From positions 70,255 through 80,732 of the forward strand of contig PAPL01000033.1 in assembly GCA_002708885.1 (NCBI GenBank): a stretch of DNA of 10,478 bases. The letters run 5' to 3'. Under the pieces are notes generated by a model, which had not been told where the DNA came from, did no database searches, and saw only the letters and a program-made list of their open reading frames with translations. Shown piece by piece: positions 1-6,544 of this stretch (the first letter of the stretch is position 1; each line of letters starts with the position of its first letter). Origin of the DNA: Verrucomicrobiales bacterium (lineage in GTDB: Bacteria > Verrucomicrobiota > Verrucomicrobiia > Verrucomicrobiales > DEV007). The position numbers and the translations under genes are program-made.

Positions 1-516
1 TTTGGTCAGTCAGCTGCGTTGGCTTTTGCAAATATTTCTCCCCTAGTAGCCTTGGCCCTGTGTGGAGGCATGATGTTACCAACAAAGACTGCGTTTTTAC
101 TTACCTTCGGAACTTTCATCACTAGTGACATTATGCTCAATCTTAAATATGAGCAGCCGATTTTAAATTACTACTCACTTTTTCTTTTAGTATTATTTGC
201 CGCAATCTTTCTTTTTGGATATTTGCTCAGAGAGCACCGTAAAATTAGTGTTATGTTAGGTTCAACGATTGTTTCCAGCATTCTTTTTTATATTCTTTTG
301 AATACAGTTTCGTTTTTAACGGATCCAAATTATTTGAAAAACATGACTGGATGGATTCAAGCAAATACTACAGGTCTCCCAGGATATCCGCCAGCTTGGT
401 TATTTGGCATTAGAATGCTGGTAAGCAATTCAGTATTTGCATTAGTCTTTTACTTTGCCTTAAGCCCCAAATCTGACACATTAATCAAAGAGACGCGTTT
501 TTCTCAAACTACCTAG
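1..516 (+). CDS. DUF6580-like multi-pass membrane protein, 5' end missing
   Basis: The reading frame is open from the first base of the window to a TAG at 514-516, so the true start probably lies upstream. A TTG at 19 could serve as a start, but similarity to the family seems to begin at or before it. About 171 codons are visible. Hydrophobic stretches lie at roughly visible residues 11-26, 28-46, 56-75, 82-105 and 133-155, giving four or five membrane spans. The early NISPLVALALCGG stretch followed by a helix ending in SD, and the late GYPPAW segment before the last span, resemble the DUF6580 family of inner-membrane proteins. The molecular role of that family is not known to me; a transporter-like or ECF-component-like function would be a guess. 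The gene ends 14 bases before pdhA on the same strand and may be co-transcribed with it, but nothing in its sequence ties it to pyruvate metabolism. The family assignment is by eye only. Confidence 0.6.
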   Translation, partial: FGQSAALAFANISPLVALALCGGMMLPTKTAFLLTFGTFITSDIMLNLKYEQPILNYYSLFLLVLFAAIFLFGYLLREHRKISVMLGSTIVSSILFYILLNTVSFLTDPNYLKNMTGWIQANTTGLPGYPPAWLFGIRMLVSNSVFALVFYFALSPKSDTLIKETRFSQTT

Positions 517-530
517 ATTCTTCGCAAGCC

Positions 531-1604
531 ATGCTAGAACAAATTGAGTCACATAAATACAGTGAACTGGAAGTGAATCAGTCACTTTCCGATGCAGATA
601 AGATAGAATTTTTGCGCCAGATGGTACGCATACGTCGGTTCGAAGAAGCATCCTTAAAGTATTATAATGCAGGCAAAATGGGTGGTTTTTTACATTTGTA
701 TATAGGTCAGGAATCAATCGCGGTTGGGACTGCGTCCCTGTGTGGAGACAATGATCATATGATCACCGCTTATCGGGACCATGGCCACGCCTTGGCCGTT
801 GGGATGACTATGAATGAGTGCATGGCCGAGCTTTACGGAAAAAAAACAGGGTGTTCTAAAGGAAAGGGCGGATCGATGCATTTTTTTGCACCAGATAAGA
901 ATTATTGGGGAGGGCACGGAATCGTTGCAGGCCAAACACCACTTGGTCTTGGTCTAGCATATGGACTCAAATATAATGAAGTCAAAGGTGCTGCTTTATG
1001 TTTTCTAGGCGACGGGGCCGTCAATCAAGGATCTTTTCATGAGTCTCTTAACTTAGCTCAGTTGTTTGAATTACCGGTCATTTACGTTATCGAAAACAAT
1101 GGATATTCAATGGGAACTAGTCAGAAACGCTCTTCTGCTTTTAACAATTGTTTGGCTCAGAGGGGAGATGCATATGGAATTGAATGGGACGTTGCTAAGG
1201 GCAATGACATCTATGAGGTAAGAGCCAAAACTAAAGAAGCAATGGACAGAGCCCATAACAACTCACAACCCACCATATTAGAATTTGATACTTATCGTTA
1301 TCAGGGACACTCAGTAGCAGATGCTAATGCGAAAAAGTACCGGTCCCCGGAGGAGATAGATTATTACAAAGAAAATTATGATCCAATTAGTGTGTGGAAA
1401 AAACGCCTACTAGAAGAGAGCGTCATAGACGAGAACGCTTATAAAGAAATAGATAACGCTGCTAAAAATGAAGCTAAGGAATCAGTAAAATTCGCAGAAG
1501 AAAGTGATTTTCCAGATCTTTCTGAAATTACGGATGATGTTTATTACGAGGTCGACAACCAAACAGAGTCAGGGAAACAGGGAAAACATTTCTTTCATGA
1601 CTAA
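531..1604 (+). CDS. pdhA: Pyruvate dehydrogenase E1 component, alpha subunit
   Basis: This is the thiamin-diphosphate (ThDP) subunit of the heterotetrameric E1 enzyme. It decarboxylates pyruvate and, with the beta subunit, passes the acetyl group to the lipoyl arm of E2 in the cytoplasm. The 357-residue length fits the family. The ThDP/Mg motif runs from GDG at residues 160-162 to NN at 189-190, with the usual spacing. An N-terminal RRFEE segment lies near residues 35-39, GFLHLYIGQE near 52-61, and YRDHGH before the GKGGSMHFF loop. The YRYQGHS segment around H260-S261 corresponds to the loop phosphorylated in mitochondrial E1; no kinase is implied here. Branched-chain 2-oxoacid E1 is the main alternative, but the GGSMHFF and GHGIVAGQ signatures and the adjacent E2 favour pyruvate. 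The ATG at 531 gives a normal N-terminus; it has no Shine-Dalgarno sequence. pdhB follows after 45 bases. Confidence 0.93.
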   Translation: MLEQIESHKYSELEVNQSLSDADKIEFLRQMVRIRRFEEASLKYYNAGKMGGFLHLYIGQESIAVGTASLCGDNDHMITAYRDHGHALAVGMTMNECMAELYGKKTGCSKGKGGSMHFFAPDKNYWGGHGIVAGQTPLGLGLAYGLKYNEVKGAALCFLGDGAVNQGSFHESLNLAQLFELPVIYVIENNGYSMGTSQKRSSAFNNCLAQRGDAYGIEWDVAKGNDIYEVRAKTKEAMDRAHNNSQPTILEFDTYRYQGHSVADANAKKYRSPEEIDYYKENYDPISVWKKRLLEESVIDENAYKEIDNAAKNEAKESVKFAEESDFPDLSEITDDVYYEVDNQTESGKQGKHFFHD

Positions 1605-1605
1605 A

Positions 1606-1621
1606 ATCCATTTTAATGGAT
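1606..1621 (+). other. Small inverted repeat between pdhA and pdhB
   Basis: ATCCATTTTAATGGAT has 7-base arms (ATCCATT and AATGGAT) around TT; as a hairpin this gives about 6 base pairs with a 4-base loop. It starts two bases after the pdhA stop codon. It is AT-rich and has no following T-run, so it is not a convincing terminator. It might mark an mRNA processing or stability site, or be chance. Confidence 0.3.
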
Positions 1622-1649
1622 CTCAGATTAGATTAAACAAACTAAAAAC

Positions 1650-2633
1650 ATGGCTTTAACGTTATACCGCCAAGCACTCAACAGGGCACTCGATGAAGAG
1701 TTAGCCAATGACGATCAGGTCGTCATCATTGGTGAAGAAGTAGCAGAATATAATGGGGCCTATAAAGTGACTGAAGGATTATGGAAAAAATGGGGGGACA
1801 AGCGAGTAGTTGATACGCCCATATCCGAAGCCGGTTTTATAGGCATGGGAATAGGAGCCTCGATGCTTGGAGTGCGACCAGTGATGGAATTAATGTTTTT
1901 TAGTTTTGCATATGTTGCCTTGGATCAGATGATTAATAATGCTGCGTGCGTTCGCTATATGTCCGGCGGCACAATAAATTGTCCGATAGTTGTTAGGGGT
2001 CCCGCGAACGGTGGCACGAGTGTCGGAGCGACTCATTCGCACACGCCCGAAAATTTATTTGCTAATGTGCCCGGACTTAAAGTTGTAACTCCAGCAACAG
2101 CTCATGATGCGTACGGTTTAATGAAATCAGCAATCAGGGACAACGATCCGGTATATGTAATGGAAAACACATTACTTTATGGAGATCCTGCAGCCGCATC
2201 TGATTTGTCAGACGAAGAGTTCACTATACCCATTGGCTCCGCAGAAGTTAAAAAAACGGGAACAGATGTGAGTTTAATTGCTCATGGTCGGTCAGTCATT
2301 GTTGCTCTCGAGGCCGCAAAACAGCTTGAGGAAGATAAGGGCATTAATGCGGAAGTGGTCGATTTGCGTTCGATTAGGCCTCTAGACGAAGAGGCCATTT
2401 TAAAGTCTGTCGAAAAAACCAACCGCGCTGTATTAATAGACGAAAACAAACCGTTCTGTGGAGTCAGTGCACAAATTGCCGCTACTATTCAAGAAAAGGC
2501 TTTTGATAGTTTGGATGCTCCAGTTTTAAGAGTCACATCGGTCGATGCTCCGGCAATTTATAGCCCGCCACTTGAGAAAGAACAAATACCAAACGTTAGC
2601 CGAGTAGTTGATATGGTTCAAAAGCTCGGTTAA
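1650..2633 (+). CDS. pdhB: Pyruvate dehydrogenase E1 component, beta subunit
   Basis: This is the partner of the alpha subunit in the E1 alpha2-beta2 enzyme. It supplies the residues that bind and activate the aminopyrimidine side of ThDP and helps dock E1 onto E2. At 327 residues it has normal family length. The N-terminal pyrimidine-binding domain covers about residues 4-180 and contains IGEEVAEYNGAYKV (28-41), RVVDTPISE-GF with the conserved Glu60, and the HSHTPE segment (129-134). A transketolase C-terminal domain follows from about 200 to 320, with the typical VVDLRSIRPLD stretch. There is no N-terminal lipoyl extension of the kind found on some alphaproteobacterial PdhB proteins. The ATG at 1650 is chosen because MALTLYRQALNRAL is the normal family N-terminus; the bases before it are A-rich with no Shine-Dalgarno sequence. 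pdhC begins 28 bases after the stop. Confidence 0.93.
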   Translation: MALTLYRQALNRALDEELANDDQVVIIGEEVAEYNGAYKVTEGLWKKWGDKRVVDTPISEAGFIGMGIGASMLGVRPVMELMFFSFAYVALDQMINNAACVRYMSGGTINCPIVVRGPANGGTSVGATHSHTPENLFANVPGLKVVTPATAHDAYGLMKSAIRDNDPVYVMENTLLYGDPAAASDLSDEEFTIPIGSAEVKKTGTDVSLIAHGRSVIVALEAAKQLEEDKGINAEVVDLRSIRPLDEEAILKSVEKTNRAVLIDENKPFCGVSAQIAATIQEKAFDSLDAPVLRVTSVDAPAIYSPPLEKEQIPNVSRVVDMVQKLG

Positions 2634-2661
2634 AAATCAGAAAAGACTAAAAGCCAATAAG

Positions 2662-3912
2662 ATGCCCGATTTTGTTCAAATGCCTCAATTGAGTGACACA
2701 ATGACTGAAGGCACTGTTGTGAAGTGGCTGGTCAAGGCCGGTGACAAGGTAGAGGTTTCTGACCCCTTGGCCGAAATTGAAACGGACAAAGCGACCATGG
2801 AAATGGTTGCTTTTGATGAGGGAATAGTTGGGGCCATTTATGTAGATGAGGGAACGACGGCTCCACTTGGTGAGGTTTTAGCTGTCATTGTAGAAGAAGG
2901 TGAAGAAGTTCCAGATAAACCGGATTCAACTGCAGCGCCTGAAATTGAAAAACCCGAACAGGCTGGAGAAGACAAAGAGAATCAGGATCAGAGTCCCACA
3001 ACTAAGCCCGATGAAGAGAACTTAGGGACACCGGTCAGTGATCATAGAATTAAAGCTTCTCCACTAGCAAAAAAGATAGCCAGCTCCAAAGGCATTAATT
3101 TATCAGAAGTTACAGGCACCGGACCCGGCGGTAGGATTGTCAAAAAGGATTTGGAAAATCAGACAATAAAAGCTAGCCCCGCATCTGCACCTGCCCAACG
3201 AAAATCACAAACCTTAACAGGTGAAGATAAAAGAATTCCTCTCACAGGAATGCGCAATATCATTGCCCAGCGACTCCTTGAATCTAAGACACAGATTCCG
3301 CATTTTTATCTTAATGTTGAATTTGATACTGCTCCTCTAATGAACCTCAGGAAACAGGCCAATTCCGCGGCAGGAGATGAAGATAATAAGTTCACAATAA
3401 ATGATTTTATTCTTAAAGCAGTTTCAAATGCTGCGGCCTCTGTTCCTGAAGTTAACTCTTCTTTTGATGGAGACTCCATCATTCAATATGGGTCAGTTAA
3501 TCTTTCCGTGGCAATTGCCGTGGAGGATGGATTAGTCACACCCATAATACGTGATGCTCAAAACAAGAGTCTTCTGGAAATTAGCTTGGCAGTTAAAGAC
3601 TTAGCTGAGAGAGCGCGCGCGAAAAAACTTTCCCCTGATGAATTTGCAGGAGGAACTATAACTGTCTCTACATTAGGAGCTTATGGAATTGAAAGTTTTG
3701 ATGCCATCATTAATCCTCCTCAGGCAGCGATCCTTTCCATTGGTAGCATAAAGAATACACCAGTCGTAGATGACGAAGGGAACCTAGTGGCTGGAATGCG
3801 GATGAAGGTCGGCATGAGTTGCGACCACCGGGTCATTGACGGCGCGGTAGGTGCAAAGTATCTTGCTGAGCTTAAGAGGCGAATCGAAAACCCAGCGAGC
3901 ATGCTGATATAG
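2662..3912 (+). CDS. pdhC: Pyruvate dehydrogenase E2, dihydrolipoamide acetyltransferase
   Basis: This is the core of the pyruvate dehydrogenase complex: it carries the acetyl group on a swinging lipoyl-lysine and transfers it to CoA. Taking the ATG at 2662 gives 416 residues. One lipoyl domain spans about residues 1-80 with ETDKATME and the predicted lipoylated Lys43. An acidic, proline-containing linker follows. The peripheral subunit-binding domain for E1/E3 spans about 130-166 (ASPLAKKIA through GTGPGGRIVKKDL). The catalytic domain runs from about 193 to the end, with the active-site HRVIDG motif (His389, Asp393). An upstream in-frame TTG at 2608 would add 18 residues overlapping the pdhB end, but MPDFVQMPQLSDTMTEG is the usual N-terminus. 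The single lipoyl domain resembles mitochondrial and alphaproteobacterial-type E2. No E3 (lpd) gene follows; the next gene is convergent. 2-Oxoglutarate or branched-chain E2 is less likely given the flanking E1 genes. Confidence 0.93.
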   Translation: MPDFVQMPQLSDTMTEGTVVKWLVKAGDKVEVSDPLAEIETDKATMEMVAFDEGIVGAIYVDEGTTAPLGEVLAVIVEEGEEVPDKPDSTAAPEIEKPEQAGEDKENQDQSPTTKPDEENLGTPVSDHRIKASPLAKKIASSKGINLSEVTGTGPGGRIVKKDLENQTIKASPASAPAQRKSQTLTGEDKRIPLTGMRNIIAQRLLESKTQIPHFYLNVEFDTAPLMNLRKQANSAAGDEDNKFTINDFILKAVSNAAASVPEVNSSFDGDSIIQYGSVNLSVAIAVEDGLVTPIIRDAQNKSLLEISLAVKDLAERARAKKLSPDEFAGGTITVSTLGAYGIESFDAIINPPQAAILSIGSIKNTPVVDDEGNLVAGMRMKVGMSCDHRVIDGAVGAKYLAELKRRIENPASMLI

Positions 3913-3916
3913 GATT

Positions 3917-3933
3917 TAACCATTTGCTGGTTA
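3917..3933. terminator. Possible shared hairpin in the convergent pdhC / oxidoreductase gap
   Basis: TAACCA-TTTGC-TGGTTA forms a perfect 6-base-pair stem with a 5-base loop, between the pdhC stop (3912) and the stop of the opposing gene (3945). Its position suits a bidirectional transcription end. Neither strand has a proper T-run after it and the stem is GC-poor, so intrinsic termination is only weakly supported. Confidence 0.35.
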
Positions 3934-3944
3934 CTTAAATTAAA

Positions 3945-5303
3945 TCATAGAGAACGAAGGAAATTCAGCACAAAAGAACGTTCCTGTGCAGAAAGTTTGG
4001 AGTAAGCTTCTTTTGAAAAAAGGCCCTCTCCCCCATGCCACATGATAGCCTCTTGGAGATTTCTAGCTCTGCCATCATGTAGAAAGAAAACATTTCCATT
4101 AACGGTTTCAGTGAGTCCTATGCCCCAAAGAGGAGGTGTTCTCCACTCACTTCCTGACACTTTGGACTTTGTGTTGCCATCTGACAAAGCATCTCCCATA
4201 TCATGTAATAGTAAATCCGTATAAGGCCTTATGGTTTGATTTTTTAATTCATTAATGGCCGCATTAGAACCTGTCATTAGAGTTTGGACGTGACACTTCG
4301 CACATCCGATCTTGATAAATAATTCTTCTCCTTTACGTACCGTTTCGGCTCCAGTGTCTCTTTGTGCGGGAGGAGCTAATGTTCTAAGATAAGTTACGAC
4401 ACGCTTCAGTTTTGCATCATCAATGTCCGGGCCTTCATCATTTTGACTATTTTTAATGATCTTTTCTTGTTTGCCGGAAAAATCCTCTTTGGGGTGAATG
4501 CTACTAGTAATGCCCATGTCCCGGAGAAAAGCGATAGCGGTTTGGAGTCTCAAACTTGGCTGGTTTGCTTTCCATCCAAATCGTCCAAGTTCAGCTTTTC
4601 CACTTTCTTCATTCAGTACATAATTAACTTTTCCGGAGATTCCGTCCTTATCTTTATCATCCGGATCAGCAAGATTTAATATGGTATTTTCATCAATTGA
4701 TTCCAGTAGACCTAACCCGACTAAGGGCTGAGCCAATCTCGGACTTAACATTATTTGAGGATGAGGCTCTCCATAAACTGGATTAGCCACTAATTTGTAT
4801 TGGGGTTTTCTGAGAGAAACCGTTTCGCCATTTGAAAAAGTTTCCTTTATTATTTCATATTTGACATGAACTTTACCCTCAGGCTCAACGCCAGGAGCTG
4901 CATTTATAGCGAGTTGCTTGCCAAGGTTGGGGTCACCGCTGGGTAATCCTGGAACATTTAGCCGAAATAAGAGACCGACACCTGACTTGTTATTTTGAGG
5001 AGGTGCTCCGCGACCATCGCGAACATGACACCCGGAGCAAGAACGGGCATGATAGAGAGGACCTAACCCATCCCGTGCAGTCGTCGAACTTGGAGCAAAC
5101 ACCCAATTTTTATTGAAAAAAGAATTTCCGACAACATGAGCCCGCCGATTGGCCCGGGTAATATTTGCTAAAGGCAATCCGAAGGCATTAGGGCCCTTTT
5201 GAAAAACAGTTGTCTTACCCCCGCTTAGGACGGATTCAGCCTTAGAAATAATTGAAAAGACTGTGAATAAAAAAAGAAATAAGACTATCTTATAAGCATT
5301 CAC
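3945..5303 (-). CDS. Two-heme c-type oxidoreductase, DUF1111 / COG3488 family ("thiol oxidoreductase")
   Basis: This is an exported 452-residue di-heme protein of the family annotated as di-heme oxidoreductase or putative thiol oxidoreductase, distantly related to MauG and bacterial cytochrome c peroxidases. Its substrate is not established. Residues 1-22 form a signal peptide with likely cleavage after SKA. Heme-binding motifs are CSGCH (89-93) and CAKCH (334-338). Other family landmarks are DGLGPLYHARSC before heme 1, an acidic DPDDKDKDGISGKVN stretch (213-227) that could bind calcium, PYTDLLLHDMG (360-370), EWRTPPLWG (387-394) and FLHDGRARNLQEAIMWHGGE (407-426). Both hemes would be attached in the periplasm. 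The start is taken as a GTG, which puts the signal peptide in register; no Shine-Dalgarno sequence is seen. It begins 5 bases after the imelysin stop, so the two genes are almost certainly co-transcribed and the pair shares the Fur-type control of the upstream gene. A role in iron or heme handling is inferred from that context. Confidence 0.88.
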   Translation of the reverse strand: MNAYKIVLFLFLFTVFSIISKAESVLSGGKTTVFQKGPNAFGLPLANITRANRRAHVVGNSFFNKNWVFAPSSTTARDGLGPLYHARSCSGCHVRDGRGAPPQNNKSGVGLLFRLNVPGLPSGDPNLGKQLAINAAPGVEPEGKVHVKYEIIKETFSNGETVSLRKPQYKLVANPVYGEPHPQIMLSPRLAQPLVGLGLLESIDENTILNLADPDDKDKDGISGKVNYVLNEESGKAELGRFGWKANQPSLRLQTAIAFLRDMGITSSIHPKEDFSGKQEKIIKNSQNDEGPDIDDAKLKRVVTYLRTLAPPAQRDTGAETVRKGEELFIKIGCAKCHVQTLMTGSNAAINELKNQTIRPYTDLLLHDMGDALSDGNTKSKVSGSEWRTPPLWGIGLTETVNGNVFFLHDGRARNLQEAIMWHGGEGLFSKEAYSKLSAQERSFVLNFLRSL

Positions 5304-5308
5304 AGGAA

Positions 5309-6490
5309 TTAAGGTTCTGGTTCCCTAGAAACACTAATGCCAGAATTGTCGGCAATTGTGACAAAACCATCTGCTATATTTTCTAATTCTTCAATTAATC
5401 CAATAATTGCTTTTCTGGGTTCAGACCCGTCTTCTGCAAGGATCGCCTGATCGAAAGGAACTGGTATAGCTTTCGATTTGTCTAAAGCCGTCATTAAGGA
5501 TTTATCTATTTTAGAGCCGAGCGCAGGATCCTTATTAGAGGCGAGTGCATGGATTCCCGGACCTTCAATTTTAGTACCATCTAGAGCTGTATAGGTTCCT
5601 GACCAAACGTTTATGATACCAACGATATCGTAGATAGCATCATTGTGTGTTGTATCACTGAAGCAAGAATGCTCATCTTCCTGTGCCCTTGATTCATATG
5701 CCACCAGCAACCTTTCACCAGCCAACTCAAAACCACTTAACAACGTCATTCCCGATAAAATTTTTTGAATGGCTACCAGTGGATCTTCTTTAAGAAGATT
5801 CGACCGATAGTTTGCTTTTGATGGTGCCCATTCATTGACGAGGCTTTCAAGATTTTCCAATAAAAGCGAAACCGTAATCTTAAGAAATTGTTTTCTTCGG
5901 TCTGCATTGGCAGCAGTTGTGTAATCGGTGTGAGGGCGTTCGCCCGGCCCACTGACCTGGAAGTCTTGGCCCCAGAGGAGAAATTCGATGGCGTGATATC
6001 CACAGCTGATGTTTTCTTCTCCGTCCTTTTCATTTAAACCTATCAAAAGATCTTTAGTGATTTCAGGGTAAGTCTTAACGTCATTAATGATTCCTGATTC
6101 CGGACCACCCTTGACATAGTCCACGTAAGCTTCGTCCATGGGCCAGGCGTTAATTAGTCCTTCAGGGCCATCCTCATCATCAATGGGGCCTCCATAAAAT
6201 CGATAAACCTCGGTTTGTAAGTAAGGTAATCTGGCACTTATCCAGCTTTCTTTTGCAGCCACCATGCTTTTTTCAGAAGGCGAATCGAGAAAGTCATCAA
6301 TCGATTTACTCATGTCTTTTGCAGCCGAATGTGAATCTTCATACGAGGCATAAACTATTTCTGCGTAGGTTTGTACTACTTCGCTAAGATCTATATTTTC
6401 AGCCTTTGCAGAAATATTTTTTTCCTGAGAGCAGGAAGCCAAAAAGAAACCTAGAAAGCTTGGAATAATGAAACGAATGACGATAAACAT
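5309..6490 (-). CDS. Imelysin-family lipoprotein (IrpA / COG3487-like)
   Basis: This is a cell-envelope protein of the imelysin (peptidase M75) family, whose members occur in iron-uptake loci. The founding member was described as an insulin-cleaving membrane protease, but a transport or iron/heme-binding role is generally thought more likely. With the ATG at 6490 the protein has 393 residues. It opens with a short lipoprotein signal ending in the lipobox LASC, giving a lipidated Cys20. The family's GxHxxE motif is present as GYHAIEFLLWG (His166, Glu169). A second conserved region, SRAQEDEHSCFSDTTHND, lies near residues 267-284. One imelysin domain spans roughly 35-380. An in-frame TTG at 6505 would add MIIII but lies inside the Fur box and spoils the signal peptide, so it is rejected. 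A strong Fur box touches the start codon, implying repression by iron. The di-heme oxidoreductase gene follows 5 bases after the stop. Confidence 0.9.
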   Translation of the reverse strand: MFIVIRFIIPSFLGFFLASCSQEKNISAKAENIDLSEVVQTYAEIVYASYEDSHSAAKDMSKSIDDFLDSPSEKSMVAAKESWISARLPYLQTEVYRFYGGPIDDEDGPEGLINAWPMDEAYVDYVKGGPESGIINDVKTYPEITKDLLIGLNEKDGEENISCGYHAIEFLLWGQDFQVSGPGERPHTDYTTAANADRRKQFLKITVSLLLENLESLVNEWAPSKANYRSNLLKEDPLVAIQKILSGMTLLSGFELAGERLLVAYESRAQEDEHSCFSDTTHNDAIYDIVGIINVWSGTYTALDGTKIEGPGIHALASNKDPALGSKIDKSLMTALDKSKAIPVPFDQAILAEDGSEPRKAIIGLIEELENIADGFVTIADNSGISVSREPEP

Positions 6491-6509
6491 GATAATGATT
6501 ATCAATATC
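6491..6509 (-). promoter_or_regulatory. Fur box upstream of the imelysin gene
   Basis: On the plus strand the 19 bases are GATAATGATTATCAATATC. Against the palindromic Fur consensus GATAATGATAATCATTATC this matches 17 of 19 positions (mismatches at 10 and 15). Read as hexamers it is GATAAT-GATTAT-C-AATATC, the classical two-direct-one-inverted array. It lies in the 54-base gap after recG and ends directly against the imelysin ATG. Fur-like control of an imelysin gene agrees with the known biology of the family. The number of matches was counted by eye; binding is inferred. Confidence 0.85.
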
Positions 6510-6532
6510 GCTCCAATAACCTAAATCATCAA
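6498..6532 (-). promoter_or_regulatory. Candidate promoter for the imelysin operon, overlapping the Fur box
   Basis: Reading the minus strand, TTGATG (6532-6527) could be a -35 element, followed by 17 bases and GATATT (6509-6504) as a weak -10. Alternatively GATAAT (6503-6498) is a better -10 (5 of 6) without an obvious -35. Either -10 lies inside the Fur box, so bound Fur would block RNA polymerase. The start site would fall within a few bases of the ATG, giving a very short or absent leader. The hexamer matches are modest. Confidence 0.35.
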
Positions 6533-6544
6533 ACCAAAAACAGG

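Noticed and set aside
440..480. Possible promoter before pdhA (TTGCAT, 17 bases, TTAAGC)
   Set aside because: The -10 match is poor and the site lies inside the upstream coding sequence; an AT-rich background gives such matches by chance.
2608..2661. TTG start that would lengthen E2 by 18 residues and overlap pdhB
   Set aside because: The added residues look like read-through of the pdhB end, and the ATG at 2662 begins exactly at the usual lipoyl-domain N-terminus.
5773..6033. 86-codon minus-strand frame inside the imelysin gene
   Set aside because: It lies in another frame of a well-supported gene and has no recognisable protein features. The same applies to the other short overlapping frames in this window, on both strands.
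6491..6505. TTG start adding five residues (MIIII) to the imelysin protein
   Set aside because: Those codons are simply the Fur box translated; the ATG at 6490 gives a normal lipoprotein signal.
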